In this document: one piece after another, positions 45,164 through 55,440 of the stretch
Numbering within the stretch: the stretch's first letter is position 1
Layout of the letters: the number at the start of each line of letters is the position of its first letter
Assembly (NCBI GenBank): GCA_019634915.1
Contig: JAHCAN010000008.1
Location: 1-64,000, forward strand
Length of the DNA stretch: 64,000 nucleotides
Direction: 5' to 3'
DNA from: Steroidobacteraceae bacterium
GTDB taxonomy: Bacteria > Pseudomonadota > Gammaproteobacteria > Steroidobacterales > Steroidobacteraceae
Notes under the pieces: generated by a model
What the model was told of the DNA's origin: nothing
The model's input: only the letters and a program-made list of their open reading frames with translations
Databases searched by the model: none
Program-made: the position numbers and the translations under genes

Positions 45164-46183
45164 TCAGTCTCCACGGTCGGCGGTCTGGGGGCTGACCGGC
45201 TGCTCTTCTGTAGTCGTCGTGTCGGACATGTTACCGCCGCCGAGGGCGGCCTCCGCGGCGTCGGGCAGCGGCGGTGGCGTGCCGAGCTGCTCCGCCTCGT
45301 TCGCGATCTGCGCCATGTTGAGCGTGAGTTCCTCCTGACGCCCGTTGCGCATCACGCTGATGCGTGCCTCGGCCGAGCTGCCGAGCGTGCGGAAGATCTC
45401 GTTGCCGCGCGCCGGATCGTCGAGTGGCGTGCCGTTGATCGCGGTGACCAGATCGCCGGGGCGCAGGCCGAGGCGCGAGAACGCGGCCCGGTTGCGTCCG
45501 GGGTAGACGCGGTAGCCGCGCTGCTTGCCCTCGGCGAACACCGGCTGCGGACGCATCACGTCGCCGATGACGCCCGGGTCGTTGCTGATCAGCTGGCGCA
45601 TGCGGTCGAGGATCTGCACGTCGGCTGCGGTCGGCAGCTGCGCGGGTATCGGTGGCGTCGCGGCGGCGGACAGCGGTGCGCTGCGCTGCTGCGGCAGCGC
45701 CAGCGATTCGAGTGCGCCGGCGCGCTCGAGCACGACGCGATCGGGATACACGGCGTGCAGCTTCGCGCCGCCCGGCACCATGTCGCCGACCAGCACGACC
45801 TTCGCGCTCTGTGCGCTCTCGCCGAGGATCGCGATGCCGGTGGCCGGATCGGTGTTGGCGATCACGCCGGTCAGCACCAGCGCCATCGTGGTCTGCGGCA
45901 CGTTGCCCGCGTCGCCGACCGGCGCGACCGCCGCCTGGCCGAACAGGTGCGCGCCGACCAGCGCGCCGATGTCGAGCCGGCGCGGGGCCGGCAGCGGCTC
46001 GTCGGCCGGCGCAACCGCGAGATCCGACCCCGCGAGGTCGGTCACGAGCACCGCGGCCTGCGTGCCGAGCGCGAGCGCGAGCACCCACGTGGCGATCTTC
46101 GGACCGTGGCTGGCCAGCAGGCCTTTCAGGGCCTCTGGCGAGGGCAGGCCCTGCAGCACGGAGGTGGTCATCCACGCAATCAT
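45164..46183 (-). CDS. gspC: Type II secretion protein GspC
   Basis: A 339-residue inner membrane protein from ATG 46183 (MIAWMTTSV), with ATG 46171 as an alternative. A membrane segment ([17 protein letters not shown]) is followed by the HR domain that contacts the secretin ([27 protein letters not shown]). A C-terminal PDZ domain has [21 protein letters not shown] longer upstream reading is Arg-rich and crosses the clpS promoter region, so it was rejected. Confidence 0.9.
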   Translation of the reverse strand: MIAWMTTSVLQGLPSPEALKGLLASHGPKIATWVLALALGTQAAVLVTDLAGSDLAVAPADEPLPAPRRLDIGALVGAHLFGQAAVAPVGDAGNVPQTTMALVLTGVIANTDPATGIAILGESAQSAKVVLVGDMVPGGAKLHAVYPDRVVLERAGALESLALPQQRSAPLSAAATPPIPAQLPTAADVQILDRMRQLISNDPGVIGDVMRPQPVFAEGKQRGYRVYPGRNRAAFSRLGLRPGDLVTAINGTPLDDPARGNEIFRTLGSSAEARISVMRNGRQEELTLNMAQIANEAEQLGTPPPLPDAAEAALGGGNMSDTTTTEEQPVSPQTADRGD

Positions 46184-46251
46184 ACGGGCGGGCCGCTGGC
46201 GCTCACAAGCAACTGTTTCCGCAAGGATTCGGCAGTTCGGCGCCCCCGGCC

Positions 46252-46280
46252 TTGTGTTGCCTTTCGGCGACCCATATAAA
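46252..46280 (+). promoter_or_regulatory. Predicted clpSA promoter
   Basis: TTGTGT at 46252-46257 and TATAAA at 46275-46280 are separated by 17 bp. The clpS ATG follows at 46288, only 7 bp after the -10. The predicted start would lie on or 1-2 nt before the ATG, so the message would be nearly leaderless. Confidence 0.6.
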
Positions 46281-46287
46281 AGGGCGG

Positions 46288-46608
46288 ATGTCCCCGCAAG
46301 AGCCCGTACAACCCGACCACGGCGTCGCCGTCGAGGAAGCCCCGCCCGAACTGAAACGTCCGCCGCTGTTTCAGGTCGTATTATTGAACGATGATTACAC
46401 GCCGATGGAGTTCGTGGTCGACGTGCTGGAGCGTTTCTTCGGCATGAACCGCCCGCAGGCGACACGGGTGATGCTGGAGGTGCACATGAAGGGCAAGGGT
46501 GTCTGCGGCGTGTTCAGCTATGAAATCGCCGAGACCAAGGTCGCGCAGGTCACGAGCTATGCGCGCGACGCCCAGCACCCGCTGATGTGCACGCTGGAGG
46601 AAGCCTGA
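46288..46608 (+). CDS. clpS: ATP-dependent Clp protease adaptor ClpS
   Basis: A 106-residue N-end-rule adaptor that delivers proteins with destabilising N-terminal residues to ClpA. The conserved binding face is in [18 protein letters not shown] and the His-containing [20 protein letters not shown]. The end [16 protein letters not shown] is canonical. The first 25 residues are a flexible extension. The stop overlaps the clpA ATG. The aat gene for the N-end-rule aminoacyl transferase lies 2.5 kb away. Confidence 0.95.
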   Translation: MSPQEPVQPDHGVAVEEAPPELKRPPLFQVVLLNDDYTPMEFVVDVLERFFGMNRPQATRVMLEVHMKGKGVCGVFSYEIAETKVAQVTSYARDAQHPLMCTLEEA

Positions 46609-48872
46609 TGCTCTCGTCCGAGCTCGAGTACTGCCTGAACGAGGCCTTTCGCGAGGCGCGCGATGCGCGCCACGAGTTCCTGACGGTCGAGCACCTGCTG
46701 TACAGCATCCTCGACACCGCGCGCGTGCGCGAGGTACTGCGCGCCTGCGGCGCCGACCTGGCGCGGCTCAAGTCCGGGCTGCAGGAGCACGTGATCGAAT
46801 CGACGCCGCGGCTGCCCGAGGGCGATGAACGCGAAGTGCAGCCGACGCTCGGCTTCCAGCGCGTGCTGCAGCGCGCGGTCTTCCACGTGCAGTCGGGCGG
46901 CAAGAACGAGGTCGGCGTCGCGAACGTGCTGGTCGCGATCTTCAGCGAGAAGCAGAGCCATGCCGTCTATCTGCTCGAGAAGCAGGGCGTCACGCGCCTC
47001 GACGTCGTCAACTACGTCTCGCACGGCCTGTCGAAGATCGCCGAGGAGAAACCCTCGAAGGACGCGGAGGCGGCCGAAGGCGAGCGCGAGCCCGAAGGGG
47101 GCGGCGCGCTCGAGAAATACACCGTCAACCTGAACCGCAGGGCCGCCGAGGGTCGCATCGATCCGCTGATCGGCCGCCAGCTCGAGGTCGAGCGCACGAT
47201 CGAGATCCTGTGCCGGCGCCGCAAGAACAACCCGCTCTACGTCGGCGAGGCCGGCGTCGGCAAGACCGCGATCGCCGAGGGGCTCGCGCGCCTGATCGTC
47301 GAGGGCAAGGTGCCCGAGGTGCTGCGGCAGAGCACGATTTACGCGCTCGACATGGGCGCGCTGATCGCCGGCACCAAGTACCGCGGCGACTTCGAGAAGC
47401 GCCTGAAGGGCGTGATCGCCGAACTCGGCAAGGAGCCGGGCGCGATCCTGTTCATCGACGAGATCCACACCGTGATCGGCGCGGGCGCGGCCTCGGGCGG
47501 CGTGATGGATGCCTCCAACCTGATCAAGCCGGTGCTGACGAGCGGCGAGATCCGCTGCATCGGCTCGACGACCTACCAGGAATTCCGCGGCATCTTCGAG
47601 AAGGACCACGCGCTCGCGCGCCGCTTCCAGAAGATCGACGTGACCGAGCCGAGCGTTGCCGAGACGGTCGACATCCTGCGGGGTCTGAAGTCGCGCTTCG
47701 AGGAGCATCACGCGGTCAGGTATACCGACGAGGCGCTGCAGGCCGCCGCCGAGCTCGCCGCGCGGCACATCAACGAGCGCCACCTGCCCGACAAGGCGAT
47801 CGACGTCGTCGACGAGGCCGGTGCGCGGCTGCGCCTGCAGCCCGCCGAGGTGCGCGAGGAGACCGTCGAGGTGCGGCACATCGAGGACGTGGTCGCGCGC
47901 ATCGCGCGCATCCCGGCGAAGAACGTCTCGACCACCGACCGCGAGGTGCTGCGCAACCTCGAGCGCAACCTGAAGCTCGTGATCTTCGGCCAGGACCCGG
48001 CGATCGAATCGCTCGCCGCGGCGATCAAGATGGGCCGCTCCGGCCTCGGCGACCAGCGCAAGCCGACCGGCAGCTTCCTGTTCGCCGGCCCGACCGGTGT
48101 CGGCAAGACCGAGGTCACGCGCCAGCTCGCGATCGCGCTCGGCGTCGAGTTCGTGCGCTTCGACATGTCGGAATACATGGAGCGGCACACCGTCTCGCGC
48201 CTGATCGGCGCGCCGCCGGGCTACGTCGGCTTCGACCAGGGCGGCCTGCTGACCGAGGCGATCTCGAAGCAGCCGCACTGCGTGCTGCTGCTCGACGAGA
48301 TCGAGAAGGCGCACCCGGACGTGTTCAACCTGCTGCTGCAGGTCATGGACCACGGCACGCTGACCGACAACAACGGCCGCAAGGCGGATTTCCGCCACGT
48401 CACGATCGTGATGACGACCAACGCCGGCGCGCAGGAGATGAGCCGGCCGTCGATCGGTTTCACGCAGCAGGACAATGCGAGCGACGGCATGGAGGCGGTG
48501 CGGCGGCTGTTTTCACCGGAGTTCCGCAACCGGCTCGATGCGATCATCCAGTTCGCGCCGCTCGATGCGCCGACGATCGCGCGCGTGGTCGAGAAGATGC
48601 TGGTCGAGGTCGAGGCGCAGCTCGAGCAGAAGCAGGTGATCCTGACGATCGACGACGCGGCGCGCGGCTGGATCGCGCGCAAGGGCTACGACCCGAAGAT
48701 GGGCGCGCGGCCGATGGCGCGGGTGATCCAGGAGCACATCAAGCGGCCGCTCGCCGAGGAGCTGCTGTTCGGCAAACTCGCGAACGGCGGCCAGGTGCTG
48801 GTCACGCTCGCCGCCGGCGGCGAGGAGCTCGAGATCGATTGTCAGCCGGCCGCGGACACGGTGCCGGCGTAG
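46608..48872 (+). CDS. clpA: ATP-dependent Clp protease ATP-binding subunit ClpA
   Basis: A 754-residue AAA+ unfoldase for ClpP. An N-domain (1-145, [19 protein letters not shown]) is followed by D1 with Walker A GEAGVGKT and D2 with Walker A GPTGVGKT. The ClpP-binding IGF-type loop lies around RPSIGFTQQ. The C-terminal KGYDPKMGARPMARVI is conserved. It is coupled to clpS. The neighbouring infA is convergent, 20 bp away, with no tRNA-Ser between as in E. coli. Confidence 0.96.
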   Translation: MLSSELEYCLNEAFREARDARHEFLTVEHLLYSILDTARVREVLRACGADLARLKSGLQEHVIESTPRLPEGDEREVQPTLGFQRVLQRAVFHVQSGGKNEVGVANVLVAIFSEKQSHAVYLLEKQGVTRLDVVNYVSHGLSKIAEEKPSKDAEAAEGEREPEGGGALEKYTVNLNRRAAEGRIDPLIGRQLEVERTIEILCRRRKNNPLYVGEAGVGKTAIAEGLARLIVEGKVPEVLRQSTIYALDMGALIAGTKYRGDFEKRLKGVIAELGKEPGAILFIDEIHTVIGAGAASGGVMDASNLIKPVLTSGEIRCIGSTTYQEFRGIFEKDHALARRFQKIDVTEPSVAETVDILRGLKSRFEEHHAVRYTDEALQAAAELAARHINERHLPDKAIDVVDEAGARLRLQPAEVREETVEVRHIEDVVARIARIPAKNVSTTDREVLRNLERNLKLVIFGQDPAIESLAAAIKMGRSGLGDQRKPTGSFLFAGPTGVGKTEVTRQLAIALGVEFVRFDMSEYMERHTVSRLIGAPPGYVGFDQGGLLTEAISKQPHCVLLLDEIEKAHPDVFNLLLQVMDHGTLTDNNGRKADFRHVTIVMTTNAGAQEMSRPSIGFTQQDNASDGMEAVRRLFSPEFRNRLDAIIQFAPLDAPTIARVVEKMLVEVEAQLEQKQVILTIDDAARGWIARKGYDPKMGARPMARVIQEHIKRPLAEELLFGKLANGGQVLVTLAAGGEELEIDCQPAADTVPA

Positions 48873-48892
48873 GGCCCGCGCGGCCGCGCGGA

Positions 48893-49111
48893 TCAGCGGC
48901 CGCGGTAGACGATCCGGCCCTTGCTGAGGTCGTACGGCGTGAGTTCGACTGTGACCTGGTCGCCGGTGAGGATGCGGATGTAGTTCTTGCGCATCTTGCC
49001 GGAGATGTGCGCGGTCACGACATGGCCGTTCTTCAGCTGAACCCTGAAAGTGGTGTTCGGCAAAGTCTCGATGACTTCGCCTTCCATCTGTATGGCGTCT
49101 TCTTTGGACAT
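48893..49111 (-). CDS. infA: Translation initiation factor IF-1
   Basis: A 72-residue S1-like OB-fold factor, the exact family length. [39 protein letters not shown] and [18 protein letters not shown] are canonical. GGAAG precedes the ATG by a few bases. It is transcribed after aat on the minus strand, with a 45 bp gap, and is convergent with clpA. Confidence 0.97.
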   Translation of the reverse strand: MSKEDAIQMEGEVIETLPNTTFRVQLKNGHVVTAHISGKMRKNYIRILTGDQVTVELTPYDLSKGRIVYRGR

Positions 49112-49156
49112 GCATCTTCCGTTACGAGGCGCGCGGATTCTGCATAAAGCAGCCGC

Positions 49157-49843
49157 TCAGGTCCAGTGTTCCGGCCGCTCGGCCGTGCCGAGCTGCCCGA
49201 GCAGCGCCGTGAATTGCGCCCTCGGCAGTGGCTCGCTGCCGAGGCTGCGCAGATGCGGCGAGGCCAGCTGGCAGTCGATCAGGCCGATGCCGCGGGCGGG
49301 CGCCGAGTCGGCCAGCGCGGCGAGGGCGACCTTCGACGCGTCGCGTTCGCGCGAGAACATCGACTCGCCGAAGAACAGCGCGCCGAGCGCGACACCGTAG
49401 CAGCCGCCGGCCAGCGCGCCGCCGCGGCGCACCTCGATGCTGTGCGCATGGCCGAGCGCGTGCAGCGTCACGTAGGCCGCGCGCATCTCTCGCGTGATCC
49501 AGGTGCCGCCCGTGCCCCGGGGCGCGGCGCAGCCGTCGATCACGGCCTCGAAGTCACTGTCGAAACTGACTGTAAACCCTCGATTACGAATGGCTTTCGA
49601 CAGGCTTCTGCTGCGGCGGAATCTGTCCGGGAACAGCACCTCGCGGGGATCGGGTGCCCACCACAGGATCGGCTGGCCCGGCGAGTACCACGGAAAGATG
49701 CCGCGGCGGTAGGCGCCCAGCAGCCGCGCGGGACTCAGGTCGCCGCCGGCGGCGAGCAGGCCCGGCGGCTCGTCGAGCGCGTGCTCGGGGTCCGGAAAGC
49801 CGTCCGGGTCCTCGGCCGGCGAGAGCCAGGTGATGCGCTTCAT
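49157..49843 (-). CDS. aat: Leucyl/phenylalanyl-tRNA-protein transferase
   Basis: A 228-residue transferase that attaches Leu or Phe to proteins with N-terminal Arg or Lys, making them ClpS substrates. Family blocks are YSPGQPILWWAPDPREVLFP, GTWITREMRAAY, GGCYGVALGALFFGESMFSR and LIDCQLASPHL. The ATG overlaps the stop of the FemAB-like gene upstream. It works in the same pathway as clpS-clpA on the opposite strand. Confidence 0.96.
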   Translation of the reverse strand: MKRITWLSPAEDPDGFPDPEHALDEPPGLLAAGGDLSPARLLGAYRRGIFPWYSPGQPILWWAPDPREVLFPDRFRRSRSLSKAIRNRGFTVSFDSDFEAVIDGCAAPRGTGGTWITREMRAAYVTLHALGHAHSIEVRRGGALAGGCYGVALGALFFGESMFSRERDASKVALAALADSAPARGIGLIDCQLASPHLRSLGSEPLPRAQFTALLGQLGTAERPEHWT

Positions 49844-50991
49844 CGGCGCGCGGCCCGGCGGGCCTCCCGGAACGGCACGTGCGTGCGCACTTCGGCCGCG
49901 TATTCGTCGACCGCGCGCGCCTCGCGCGCGAGGTAGCCGCGGATCGCGGCCCGGAAGCGCGGATCGGCGATGTAATGTGCCGAGCGGGTCAGCGTCGGCT
50001 CGAAGCCGCGCGCGACCTTGTGCTCGCCCTGCGTGCCCGGTTCGAAGCGCGCGAGGCCCGCCTCGATGCAGTACTCGATGCCCTGGTGGTAGCAGGTCTC
50101 GAAATGCAGGCTGTGGAAGTCGGCCGCGGCGCCCCAGTAACGGCCGTAGAGCGTGTCGCGCGAACGGAAGAACACCGCGCAGGCGACCAGCGTGTCCTGC
50201 CACAGCGCGGCCTTGACGAGCAAGGCGTCGCCGAGTTCACGGGCGGCATGCGTGAAGAATTCGCGCGAGAGATAGGGCAGGTGGCCGTGGCGCAGGAAGG
50301 TATCCCGGTGCAGCGCGTACACCGCATCGAGACGCCGCGCGTCGAGTGCCGCGCCGCTCCAGGTCTCGAAGCGGATGCCCATCTCGGTGACGCGCCGGCG
50401 CTCGCGACGCGCCTTCTTGCGCTTCTCGGCCGTGAAGCTCGCCAGATAGTCGTCGAACGAGTCGTAGCCGCGGTTGTGCCAGTGGAACTGGCAGTCGCGG
50501 CGCGCGAGCCAGCCGGCGGCATCGAGCGCGGTGACGTCCGCGGGATCGGCGAACAGGACGTGTACCGACGAGGCGCCGCGCTCGGTCGCGAGCGCTTCGA
50601 GGCGCTCGATCAGCGCGCGTGCGACCTGCGCGCGATCGAGGTCGGCGCGCACGAGCAGGCGCGGCCCGGTCGCCGGCGTGAAGGGCACTGCGACGACCAG
50701 CTTCGGGTAGTAGTCGAGGCCGGCGCGCGCATAGGCCTGTGCCCATGCGAAGTCGAAGACGAATTCGCCGTAGGAATGCTGCTTCAGCCAGACCGGCGCC
50801 GCGGCCGCGAGGCCCCGCTCATCGCTCAGCAGCAGCGGGGCGCTTTCCCAGCCGCTGTCGCCGCCGACGCAGCCGGTCTCCTCGAGGCCGCGCAGGAAGG
50901 CATGGCGCAGGAACGGCGTGTCGTCCGGTACGAGCGCGTCCCAATCGCCTGCTGCGATGTCCCCGAAGCCCGCGCCGATCCGGCTGTCCAT
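49840..50991 (-). CDS. FemAB-like GNAT-fold protein (PF04339 family)
   Basis: A 383-residue protein from ATG 50991. It belongs to the uncharacterised peptidogalycan-type acyltransferase family, which has a FemAB/GNAT fold. Markers are SYGEFVFDFAWAQAYARAGL, YYPKLVVAVPFTPATGPRLL, HWHNRGYDSFDDYLASF, and HFETCYHQGIEYCIEAGL. FEPGTQGEHKVARGF is the most conserved end motif. It sits between trxB and aat, 7 bp from trxB. E. coli has cydC in this place. The aminoacyl or acyl donor is not known, but FemAB proteins use charged tRNA, as Aat does. Confidence 0.85.
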   Translation of the reverse strand: MDSRIGAGFGDIAAGDWDALVPDDTPFLRHAFLRGLEETGCVGGDSGWESAPLLLSDERGLAAAAPVWLKQHSYGEFVFDFAWAQAYARAGLDYYPKLVVAVPFTPATGPRLLVRADLDRAQVARALIERLEALATERGASSVHVLFADPADVTALDAAGWLARRDCQFHWHNRGYDSFDDYLASFTAEKRKKARRERRRVTEMGIRFETWSGAALDARRLDAVYALHRDTFLRHGHLPYLSREFFTHAARELGDALLVKAALWQDTLVACAVFFRSRDTLYGRYWGAAADFHSLHFETCYHQGIEYCIEAGLARFEPGTQGEHKVARGFEPTLTRSAHYIADPRFRAAIRGYLAREARAVDEYAAEVRTHVPFREARRAARR

Positions 50992-50998
50992 CAGGGCG

Positions 50999-52042
<1,044 letters not shown>

Positions 52043-52080
52043 CAACCCCGTACAGCTGGATACTCGTCAGGATTCTTGAT

Positions 52081-54399
52081 TTGGCCGATGCGCGCACTTC
52101 CCGCGAGCCCGCTCGCTTTTCCGCTGCCGTCTCGCGGGGCCTGCGCGAGAGTGCCGTCATCGTCGTCGCCGCGCTCGCGCTCGTGCTGCTGACGGCGCTG
52201 CTGTCCTACAGCCCGTCCGATCCGGGCTTTTCGTACACCGGCAGTTCGGGCGCCGTGCAGAACCGCATCGGCCCGTTCGGCGCCTGGCTCGCCGACATGC
52301 TGTTCTTCCTGTTCGGGCGCCCGGCGTTCCTGTTTCCGCTGATGCTCGCGTTCGCGAGCATCGGGCTGCACCGCGCGCGCGGCAGCGAGCCCTCGCCGTC
52401 GCGCGCGAATGCGGCCGTGCGCGTGTGCGGATTCCTGCTCGTGCTGGTGACGAGCTGCGCGCTCGCGACGCTGCACTGGGCGCCGCATTCGATGCCGCAG
52501 TCCGCGGGCGGCGTGGTCGGCAGCATGGCCGGCGGCGGTCTCGGCGCCGCGCTCGGCTTTCTCGGTGCGACGCTCGCGCTGCTCGCGGGCTTCATGGCCG
52601 GCGTATCGCTCGCGTTCGGCGTGTCGTGGTTCGCGATCATGGACTCGATCGGCGCGCTGTGCTGGCGGGTGATCGGCTGGATCCGCGCCTCGAGCGCGAC
52701 GGCGCGCGATGCGGCGGAAGGGCGCGAGCGCCGGCAGGCGCGCCGCGAGACGATCGAGATCGACCAGAAGAAGGCGGCGACCCGCGTCAAGCCGCGCATC
52801 GAGCAGCCGCCGCCGCGGGTCGAGAAGAGCGAGCGCGTCGAGAAGGAACGGCAGGTGCCGCTGTTCGAATCAGCGAAGGCCGGCGAGCGCCCGCCGCTGT
52901 CGCTGCTCGACGATCCGCCGCGGCAGGAGCAGTCGTATTCGCCCGAAGCGCTCGAGGCGATGTCGCGCCTCGTGGAGCTGAAGCTGAAGGATTTCGGCGT
53001 CGAGGTCGAGGTGGTCGCGGTGCAGCCGGGCCCGGTCGTCACGCGCTTCGAGCTGCGGCCGGCGCCGGGCGTCAAGGTGAGCCAGATCTCGAGCCTCGCG
53101 AAAGATCTCTCGCGCGCGCTGTCGGCGATCAGCGTGCGCGTGGTCGAGGTGATCCCGGGCAAGTCGGTCATGGGGCTAGAGATCCCGAACGAGAAGCGCG
53201 AGCTGGTCACGCTCGGCGAGATCATCAAGTCGAAGGCTTATGACGAGCTCGCCTCGCCGGTGACGCTCGCGCTCGGCAAGGACATCGGCGGCCAGGCGGT
53301 CGTCGCCGACCTGGCGCGCATGCCGCACCTGCTGATCGCCGGCACGACCGGCTCGGGCAAGTCGGTCGCGATCAATGCGATGGTGCTGTCGCTGCTCTAC
53401 AAGTCGACCGCCGAGCAGGTGCGGCTCGTGATGATCGACCCGAAGATGCTCGAGCTGTCGGTGTACGAGGGCATACCGCATCTGCTCGCGCCGGTGGTCA
53501 CCGACATGAAGCAGGCCGCGAACGCGCTGCGCTGGTCGGTCGCCGAGATGGAACGCCGCTACCAGCTGATGGCGGCGCTCGGCGTGCGCAACATCGCCGG
53601 CTTCAACAAGCGTGTGAGGGACGCGACCGACGCGGGCAAGCCGATCCGCGATCCGGTGATGACGGCGAAGGCCGCGAACGATCCGACGATCGACCAGAGC
53701 CAGATCCAGGACCTCGTGCCGCTGCCGTACATCGTCGTGATCATCGACGAGCTGGCCGACCTGATGCTGATCGTCGGCAAGAAGGTCGAGGAGCTGATCA
53801 CGCGGCTCGCGCAAAAAGCGCGCGCGTCCGGCATCCATCTGGTGCTGGCGACGCAGCGGCCCTCGGTCGACGTGATCACCGGCCTGATCAAGGCGAACAT
53901 TCCGTCGCGCATCGCCTTCCAGGTCTCGGCCAAGGTGGATTCGCGCACGATCCTGGACCAGGGCGGCGCCGAGTCGCTGCTCGGCCACGGCGACATGCTC
54001 TATCTGCCGACCGGCACGTCGGTACCGACGCGCGTGCACGGCGCGTTCGTGTCGGATCAGGAAGTGCAGCGCGTCGTCGAGGCGCTCAAGCGCAATGCGG
54101 CGCCGGTCTATATCGACGAAGTGCTGTCGGGGCCGGGCACGCCGATTCCGGGCCTCAGCGGCGAGGACGGCGAAGAGGGCGGCACCGCCGATGTGGAAGC
54201 CGACCCGCTGTACGACGAAGCGGTCAAGATCGTCACGACCGAGCGCAAGCCCTCGATTTCGTACGTGCAGCGACGCCTGAAGATCGGCTACAACCGCGCG
54301 GCCCGGTTGCTCGAGGCGATGGAAGCGGCCGGCATCGTCGGGCCGCTGCAGTCGAACGGCTCCCGTGAAGTACTGGCGCCGGCGCCACCGGAGGACTGA
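52081..54399 (+). CDS. ftsK: DNA translocase FtsK
   Basis: A 772-residue translocase that couples division with chromosome dimer resolution. The N-terminal 200 residues hold four membrane segments ([20 protein letters not shown]). A short charged linker replaces the long one of E. coli. The motor has Walker A GTTGSGKS and Walker [11 protein letters not shown]. The C-terminal gamma winged helix ([20 protein letters not shown]) reads KOPS sites. The start is TTG 52081, chosen by the AGGA site. It overlaps lolA by one base. Confidence 0.95.
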   Translation: MADARTSREPARFSAAVSRGLRESAVIVVAALALVLLTALLSYSPSDPGFSYTGSSGAVQNRIGPFGAWLADMLFFLFGRPAFLFPLMLAFASIGLHRARGSEPSPSRANAAVRVCGFLLVLVTSCALATLHWAPHSMPQSAGGVVGSMAGGGLGAALGFLGATLALLAGFMAGVSLAFGVSWFAIMDSIGALCWRVIGWIRASSATARDAAEGRERRQARRETIEIDQKKAATRVKPRIEQPPPRVEKSERVEKERQVPLFESAKAGERPPLSLLDDPPRQEQSYSPEALEAMSRLVELKLKDFGVEVEVVAVQPGPVVTRFELRPAPGVKVSQISSLAKDLSRALSAISVRVVEVIPGKSVMGLEIPNEKRELVTLGEIIKSKAYDELASPVTLALGKDIGGQAVVADLARMPHLLIAGTTGSGKSVAINAMVLSLLYKSTAEQVRLVMIDPKMLELSVYEGIPHLLAPVVTDMKQAANALRWSVAEMERRYQLMAALGVRNIAGFNKRVRDATDAGKPIRDPVMTAKAANDPTIDQSQIQDLVPLPYIVVIIDELADLMLIVGKKVEELITRLAQKARASGIHLVLATQRPSVDVITGLIKANIPSRIAFQVSAKVDSRTILDQGGAESLLGHGDMLYLPTGTSVPTRVHGAFVSDQEVQRVVEALKRNAAPVYIDEVLSGPGTPIPGLSGEDGEEGGTADVEADPLYDEAVKIVTTERKPSISYVQRRLKIGYNRAARLLEAMEAAGIVGPLQSNGSREVLAPAPPED

Positions 54400-55034
54400 T
54401 GACACGCCTGCTCGTCGCGTTCGCGGGCATTCTGCTCGCGCTGCCGGCCTTCGCTGCCGCGCCCACGCCGCTCGATCGTTACCTCGATGCGTTGACGAGC
54501 CTGCGCGCCGAGTTCGTACAGCGCGTCGTCGACAGTCGCGGCGTCACCGTGCAGGAAGGCGAGGGCAGCCTGCTGGTCCAGCGTCCCGGGCGCTTCCGCT
54601 GGGAAGTGCGGCCCGCGGGGGCGGGAACCGATGGTGGCCAGTTGCTCGTCGCCGACGGCCGCAACCTGTGGTTCTACGATCGCGATCTCGCGCAGGTCAC
54701 GGTCAAGCCCGCCGATTCCTCGCTGACCGCGACGCCGGCGATGCTGCTGTCGGGCAGCGGTGACCTGCACGCGGCGTTCGACGTGCGGGCCCTGCCGCGC
54801 GCCGGCGGCCTCGACTGGGTGCGCGTGACACCGCGCGCGGGCGACGCCGATTTCCGCCAGGCGAAACTCGGCTTCGCCGGGCTCGAGCTGCGGCGCATGG
54901 AGGTCGAGGACAAGCTCGGCCAGACGGCCACGCTGATCTTCAGCCGCATCCAGCGCAATGCGCCGGTGGCTCCGGCCGAACTCGAGTTCACGCTGCCGCC
55001 GGGGGCCGACCTGATCGGCACGCCGGTCGATTGA
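54399..55034 (+). CDS. lolA: Outer membrane lipoprotein carrier LolA
   Basis: A 211-residue periplasmic chaperone that carries lipoproteins from LolCDE to LolB. The signal peptide [20 protein letters not shown] ends near residue 20. The fold is recognised from LTSLRAEFVQRVVDSRG, GSLLVQRPGRFRWEV and NLWFYDRDLAQVTV. ATG 54399 overlaps the ftsK TGA. Synteny ftsK-lolA-rarA-serS matches E. coli. Confidence 0.95.
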   Translation: MTRLLVAFAGILLALPAFAAAPTPLDRYLDALTSLRAEFVQRVVDSRGVTVQEGEGSLLVQRPGRFRWEVRPAGAGTDGGQLLVADGRNLWFYDRDLAQVTVKPADSSLTATPAMLLSGSGDLHAAFDVRALPRAGGLDWVRVTPRAGDADFRQAKLGFAGLELRRMEVEDKLGQTATLIFSRIQRNAPVAPAELEFTLPPGADLIGTPVD

Positions 55035-55438
55035 ACATCGTGCAGCCGTTGCGCTACCGGTCCTGGTGGATCGCTGGCGGGGTCGCGATGGCCCTGATGG
55101 TCATCACGCTGTCGCTGCTGCCGGCGGCCGATCTGCCGAGCGTGCAGCTGTGGGACAAGTTCGAGCACGCGCTCGCCTACTTCGCGCTGGCCGCCTGGTT
55201 CGGCGGTGTCGCGCGGCCGCAGCGCTATCTGCGCGTCGCGCTCGCGCTGGTCGCGCTTGGCATCGCGGTCGAGCTCGCACAGGGGGTGATGGGCGTCGGG
55301 CGCACGAGCGATCTGCATGACGTGTACGCGAACGCGGTCGGCATCGCGCTCGGCCTGCTGGTCGCGCTGCTCGGCGTGAGCGGCTGGATGCGCGGTGTCG
55401 AGCGCCTGTGCGGCGTCGCGCTGCCGGCCGCCGACTGA
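55031..55438 (+). CDS. VanZ-like membrane protein
   Basis: A 135-residue protein with four membrane segments. The family motif is in [20 protein letters not shown], and the later [15 protein letters not shown] is the conserved end of the VanZ-like domain. The start is TTG 55031 (TTGA overlap with lolA) or GTG 55040. VanZ-like proteins occur in many bacteria with no link to glycopeptide resistance, so no resistance role is implied. It is inserted between lolA and rarA, which are adjacent in E. coli. Confidence 0.85.
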   Translation: MNIVQPLRYRSWWIAGGVAMALMVITLSLLPAADLPSVQLWDKFEHALAYFALAAWFGGVARPQRYLRVALALVALGIAVELAQGVMGVGRTSDLHDVYANAVGIALGLLVALLGVSGWMRGVERLCGVALPAAD

Positions 55439-55440
55439 CC

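Noticed and set aside
43090..45195. 701-codon plus-strand open frame opposite gspD
   Set aside because: Antisense shadow; composition is Arg/Asp/His repeats, while gspD on the other strand is canonical.
45657..46175. Long alternative frames within gspC
   Set aside because: Arg-rich shadows of the GspC frame, which has recognisable HR and PDZ domains.
48873..48892. tRNA-Ser between clpA and infA, as in E. coli
   Set aside because: The gap is only 20 bp; no tRNA can fit.
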